Shown: piece by piece, positions 56,764 through 58,706 of the stretch | How positions within the stretch are numbered: the first letter of the stretch is position 1 | How the letters are laid out: every line of letters starts with the position of its first letter | Origin: a virus | DNA: 58,706 nucleotides | Virus record (IMG/VR): IMGVR_UViG_3300042889_000326 | Span: 1-58,706 of that record | Reading direction: 5' to 3' (one strand) | Made by a program: the position numbers and the translations under genes | Notes under the pieces: model-generated | Database searches by the model: none | Seen by the model: the letters and a program-made list of their open reading frames with translations, nothing else | What the model was told of the DNA's origin: nothing

Positions 56764-58194
56764 ATGAAAAATTTAGAATTGTTAGGAATAAATAGGCCAA
56801 ATTTGTATTTTGTAGCTTCTAATATGTTTGAAGTTAGAAATGTTAATAAAATTATTGTTCACGGATTATCGCAGGGTGAAGGTAAAACTACACTATGTGC
56901 AAAGATTACATATGAACGAGTTAAAAGAAATTTTATCAAGACAGAAAGATATATTGATTTATATGTAATTCCATTAGATCAAATTACTGATTATGTTAAG
57001 AATCAGTATGAACCGGTCAAAAAACTTTGTGAAGAAAATTATAACATTATTTACCTATGTCCTAAAAAATCTCTATATAAAGAATTCTATAATTTAGCTG
57101 ATAGTTATAATCTAACCATAGTTAATTCATATAAAGAGTTAAATAAACTTACCAAAAAGCCTAAGTTTAAAGACAGTGTAATTATTGGTGCCTCCTCTAG
57201 TCAATTGCTATATTCACAAAAAGCATATGCCCTACCAATATTGACAACCTGTGTATGTGATTTAGTTATTGATGAAGCAGATACTTTTATCGGTGTTACT
57301 ACAGCTTTAGGCTATAAAACAATATGCGAAAATCCTAAAGATTCTTTTAGTGCTAAATTCTTACACTCTGTTGTTTATAAAGTTTTAGAAAATACTAGAG
57401 CAAATATCAATGCTTTTACTGGTACACCAACTCAAGAGCAACGAGGAGTTGTTGTTAATAATGAAGAAAGTGTTTTTAAGTATTTTGAATATGAATCTGA
57501 TGAATCTACTAAAAAGCCATTAGAATCTATCACTTTTCTTAATGGTAAAAACTTTGGTGGTACTACGGATTATTTTGAAAAAGACTGGTCTTTAGCGGTA
57601 ATTAAAGGTAGCATAGATTGTGCTGTTAAAGATAGAGAAATACAAAATATTAAAACCAATACTGAAGATGGTTTAACTATGATTACTGTTGGTGTAGGTA
57701 TGATGGAGACTTTAATCGAGCAAGGTTATAAAGTTTATAATACTGATATGTCAAATGTATTATTTTATGCTTCTAATTCAAATATTAAAGGATCTATTCT
57801 TACTACACGAGGATATAAAATCATAGCAAAATCATTATCTGAATGTAAAATTCTATTAGAAGATCCTAACACACCTTATAATATTCTTGTTAATATTCGT
57901 GCCGGAACTAGAGGATTTGATGTTCCATTATTTGATACATTATTTCACTTAGCTGGTTCAGCCAAAAAATTAGAACAATATGCTTATTCACAATTACTAG
58001 GTCGTATCAATAGAGTATGTGGTAAAAAAACTACTAGACTATTCTTAAGAATGCGTGAAGGAACAATGAATGGTTTAAAATTCTACATAGAAAGAACTTA
58101 TAAAGAAGGTAGTTATACATCACGACAAATATTTGAAATGATGGAAAGTAATGACTATAAATCTTTAGAAAGTCTTCAAAATTTATTGAAATAA
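56764..58194 (+). CDS. Superfamily 2 helicase-like ATPase
   Basis: 476 residues. Walker A SQGEGKTTLCAKI (~38), motif II DLVIDEADTFIG (~168), motif III NAFTGTPTQEQ (~218), and a C-terminal RecA-like half with NIRAGTRGFDVPLF (~378) and a motif VI-like YSQLLGRINRVCGKK (~413). It lacks a recognisable N-terminal DNA-binding domain and is distinct from UvsW. It may be a DNA or RNA helicase in replication or takeover; a counterpart in T4 is not obvious. Confidence 0.72.
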   Translation: MKNLELLGINRPNLYFVASNMFEVRNVNKIIVHGLSQGEGKTTLCAKITYERVKRNFIKTERYIDLYVIPLDQITDYVKNQYEPVKKLCEENYNIIYLCPKKSLYKEFYNLADSYNLTIVNSYKELNKLTKKPKFKDSVIIGASSSQLLYSQKAYALPILTTCVCDLVIDEADTFIGVTTALGYKTICENPKDSFSAKFLHSVVYKVLENTRANINAFTGTPTQEQRGVVVNNEESVFKYFEYESDESTKKPLESITFLNGKNFGGTTDYFEKDWSLAVIKGSIDCAVKDREIQNIKTNTEDGLTMITVGVGMMETLIEQGYKVYNTDMSNVLFYASNSNIKGSILTTRGYKIIAKSLSECKILLEDPNTPYNILVNIRAGTRGFDVPLFDTLFHLAGSAKKLEQYAYSQLLGRINRVCGKKTTRLFLRMREGTMNGLKFYIERTYKEGSYTSRQIFEMMESNDYKSLESLQNLLK

Positions 58195-58196
58195 TA

Positions 58197-58225
58197 TTGA
58201 CTAATACCAAGGATGGTGTTATAAT
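58197..58225 (+). promoter_or_regulatory. Host-type promoter for DNA ligase
   Basis: TTGACT (58197-58202), 17 bases, TATAAT (58220-58225). Confidence 0.8.
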
Positions 58226-58255
58226 TACTCATACTTTGAATAACTGAGACATATA

Positions 58256-58706
58256 ATGATATACCAAATACTGCAAGAACTTGAATCTAATAATTCTAGA
58301 AACTTTAAGATAGAGTTGTTAACCAAAAATAAAGATAATGAACTCCTGAAAGAGGTTTGTCGGTTAGCAAACGACCCATTCACACAGTTCTACCAAAGAA
58401 AGATTCCAAAGTATGAACCAAATACTTTTCTTCTGAGTGATGATAATCTAGATTGGGCTATCCAAGAATTAGTTGAACAATTAGCCAGTCGCAAAATTAC
58501 TGGTAATAATGCTATTACACATTTGGAGTTTATTCTTGAAAATGTAACAGCAAATAATGCAAAAGTTGTTGAAAGAATCATACAGAAAGACCTTAAGTGT
58601 GGTGTTAATACTTCAACAATCAATAAGGTTTGGAAGAACCTAATACCAGAGTTCCCTTGTATGTTATGTTCACCATTTGAACAGAAATTGGTTGATAAGA
58701 TTACAT
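58256..58706 (+). CDS. 30: DNA ligase gp30, N-terminal part (3'-truncated)
   Basis: 150 residues before the window ends. LLTKNKDNELLKEVCRLAND (~22), ITGNNAITHLEFILEN and IQKDLKCGVNTSTINKVWKN (~108) match the N-terminal DNA-binding part of T4 ATP-dependent ligase, which seals Okazaki fragments. The adenylated-lysine motif would lie just beyond the window. The ATG is 31 bases after a host-type promoter; the ribosome binding site is weak (TGAGA). Confidence 0.9.
   Translation, partial: MIYQILQELESNNSRNFKIELLTKNKDNELLKEVCRLANDPFTQFYQRKIPKYEPNTFLLSDDNLDWAIQELVEQLASRKITGNNAITHLEFILENVTANNAKVVERIIQKDLKCGVNTSTINKVWKNLIPEFPCMLCSPFEQKLVDKIT

Overview
The window is a contiguous piece of an AT-rich T4-like (straight-tailed myovirus) phage genome. 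This is shown by the block of T4 core morphogenesis genes in canonical order (13, 14, 15, 17, 18, 19, 20, core proteins, 21, 22, 23). It is confirmed by a near-complete T4-type replication and recombination set: uvsY, uvsW, 55, 47, 46, 45, 44, 62, regA, 43, uvsX, 41, 61, nrdB, nrdA and 30. Spanins, a Lpp-like lipoprotein and other signal-peptide proteins point to a Gram-negative host, which cannot be named from the sequence. Every gene is on the + strand except one truncated GIY-YIG fragment.

Layout. Bases 1-14305: a 5'-truncated repetitive fibre-like protein, then neck, terminase, tail sheath and tube, portal, prohead core, protease, scaffold and major capsid genes. Bases 14306-24405: a free-standing Vsr-like homing endonuclease, a tube-like virion protein, uvsY-uvsW, a large inverted repeat, late sigma gene 55, gene 47 (apparently with an AUU start) and gene 46. 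Gene 46 is broken into two reading frames by a split intein with a homing endonuclease gene between them. Bases 24406-27508: small conserved proteins, a Lpp-like lipoprotein, a GIY-YIG homing endonuclease and a dense stable-RNA cluster. The cluster holds canonical tRNAs (Gly, Gln, Ala), a tRNA-Asn, several unusual tRNA-like elements and a three-copy RNA family I do not recognise. Bases 27509-41065: a VWA/AAA+ pair, endonuclease VII-like protein, nucleotide hydrolase, clamp and clamp loader, RegA, Hsp20, exonuclease, DNA polymerase, UvsX and helicase. Bases 41066-47891: late virion-type proteins, a T5-A1-like phosphoesterase, a decorating Ig-like protein and a spanin/XhlA-like lysis module. Bases 47892-58706: primase, MazG, ribonucleotide reductase (nrdA also broken by a split intein with an HNH gene inside), nucleases, a helicase and the start of DNA ligase.

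Transcription signals fall into two clear classes. Host-type promoters (TTGACA/TTTACA, 16-17 bp, TATAAT) precede early and middle genes. TATAAATA or TGATAAATA boxes, the T4 late type read by gp55 with the sliding clamp, precede virion genes and homing endonucleases. Several homing genes have the late box placed inside an RNA hairpin that would be lost in late transcripts, as in the classic T4 I-TevI control.

The most unusual content is (1) two genes for essential DNA metabolism, gp46 and NrdA, each encoded in two pieces that must be joined by trans-splicing inteins exactly at a catalytic motif, and (2) the structured RNA cluster. The cluster includes paralogous RNAs with conserved cores, and a pair of tRNA-like genes lacking normal anticodon arms whose acceptor stems pair crosswise.
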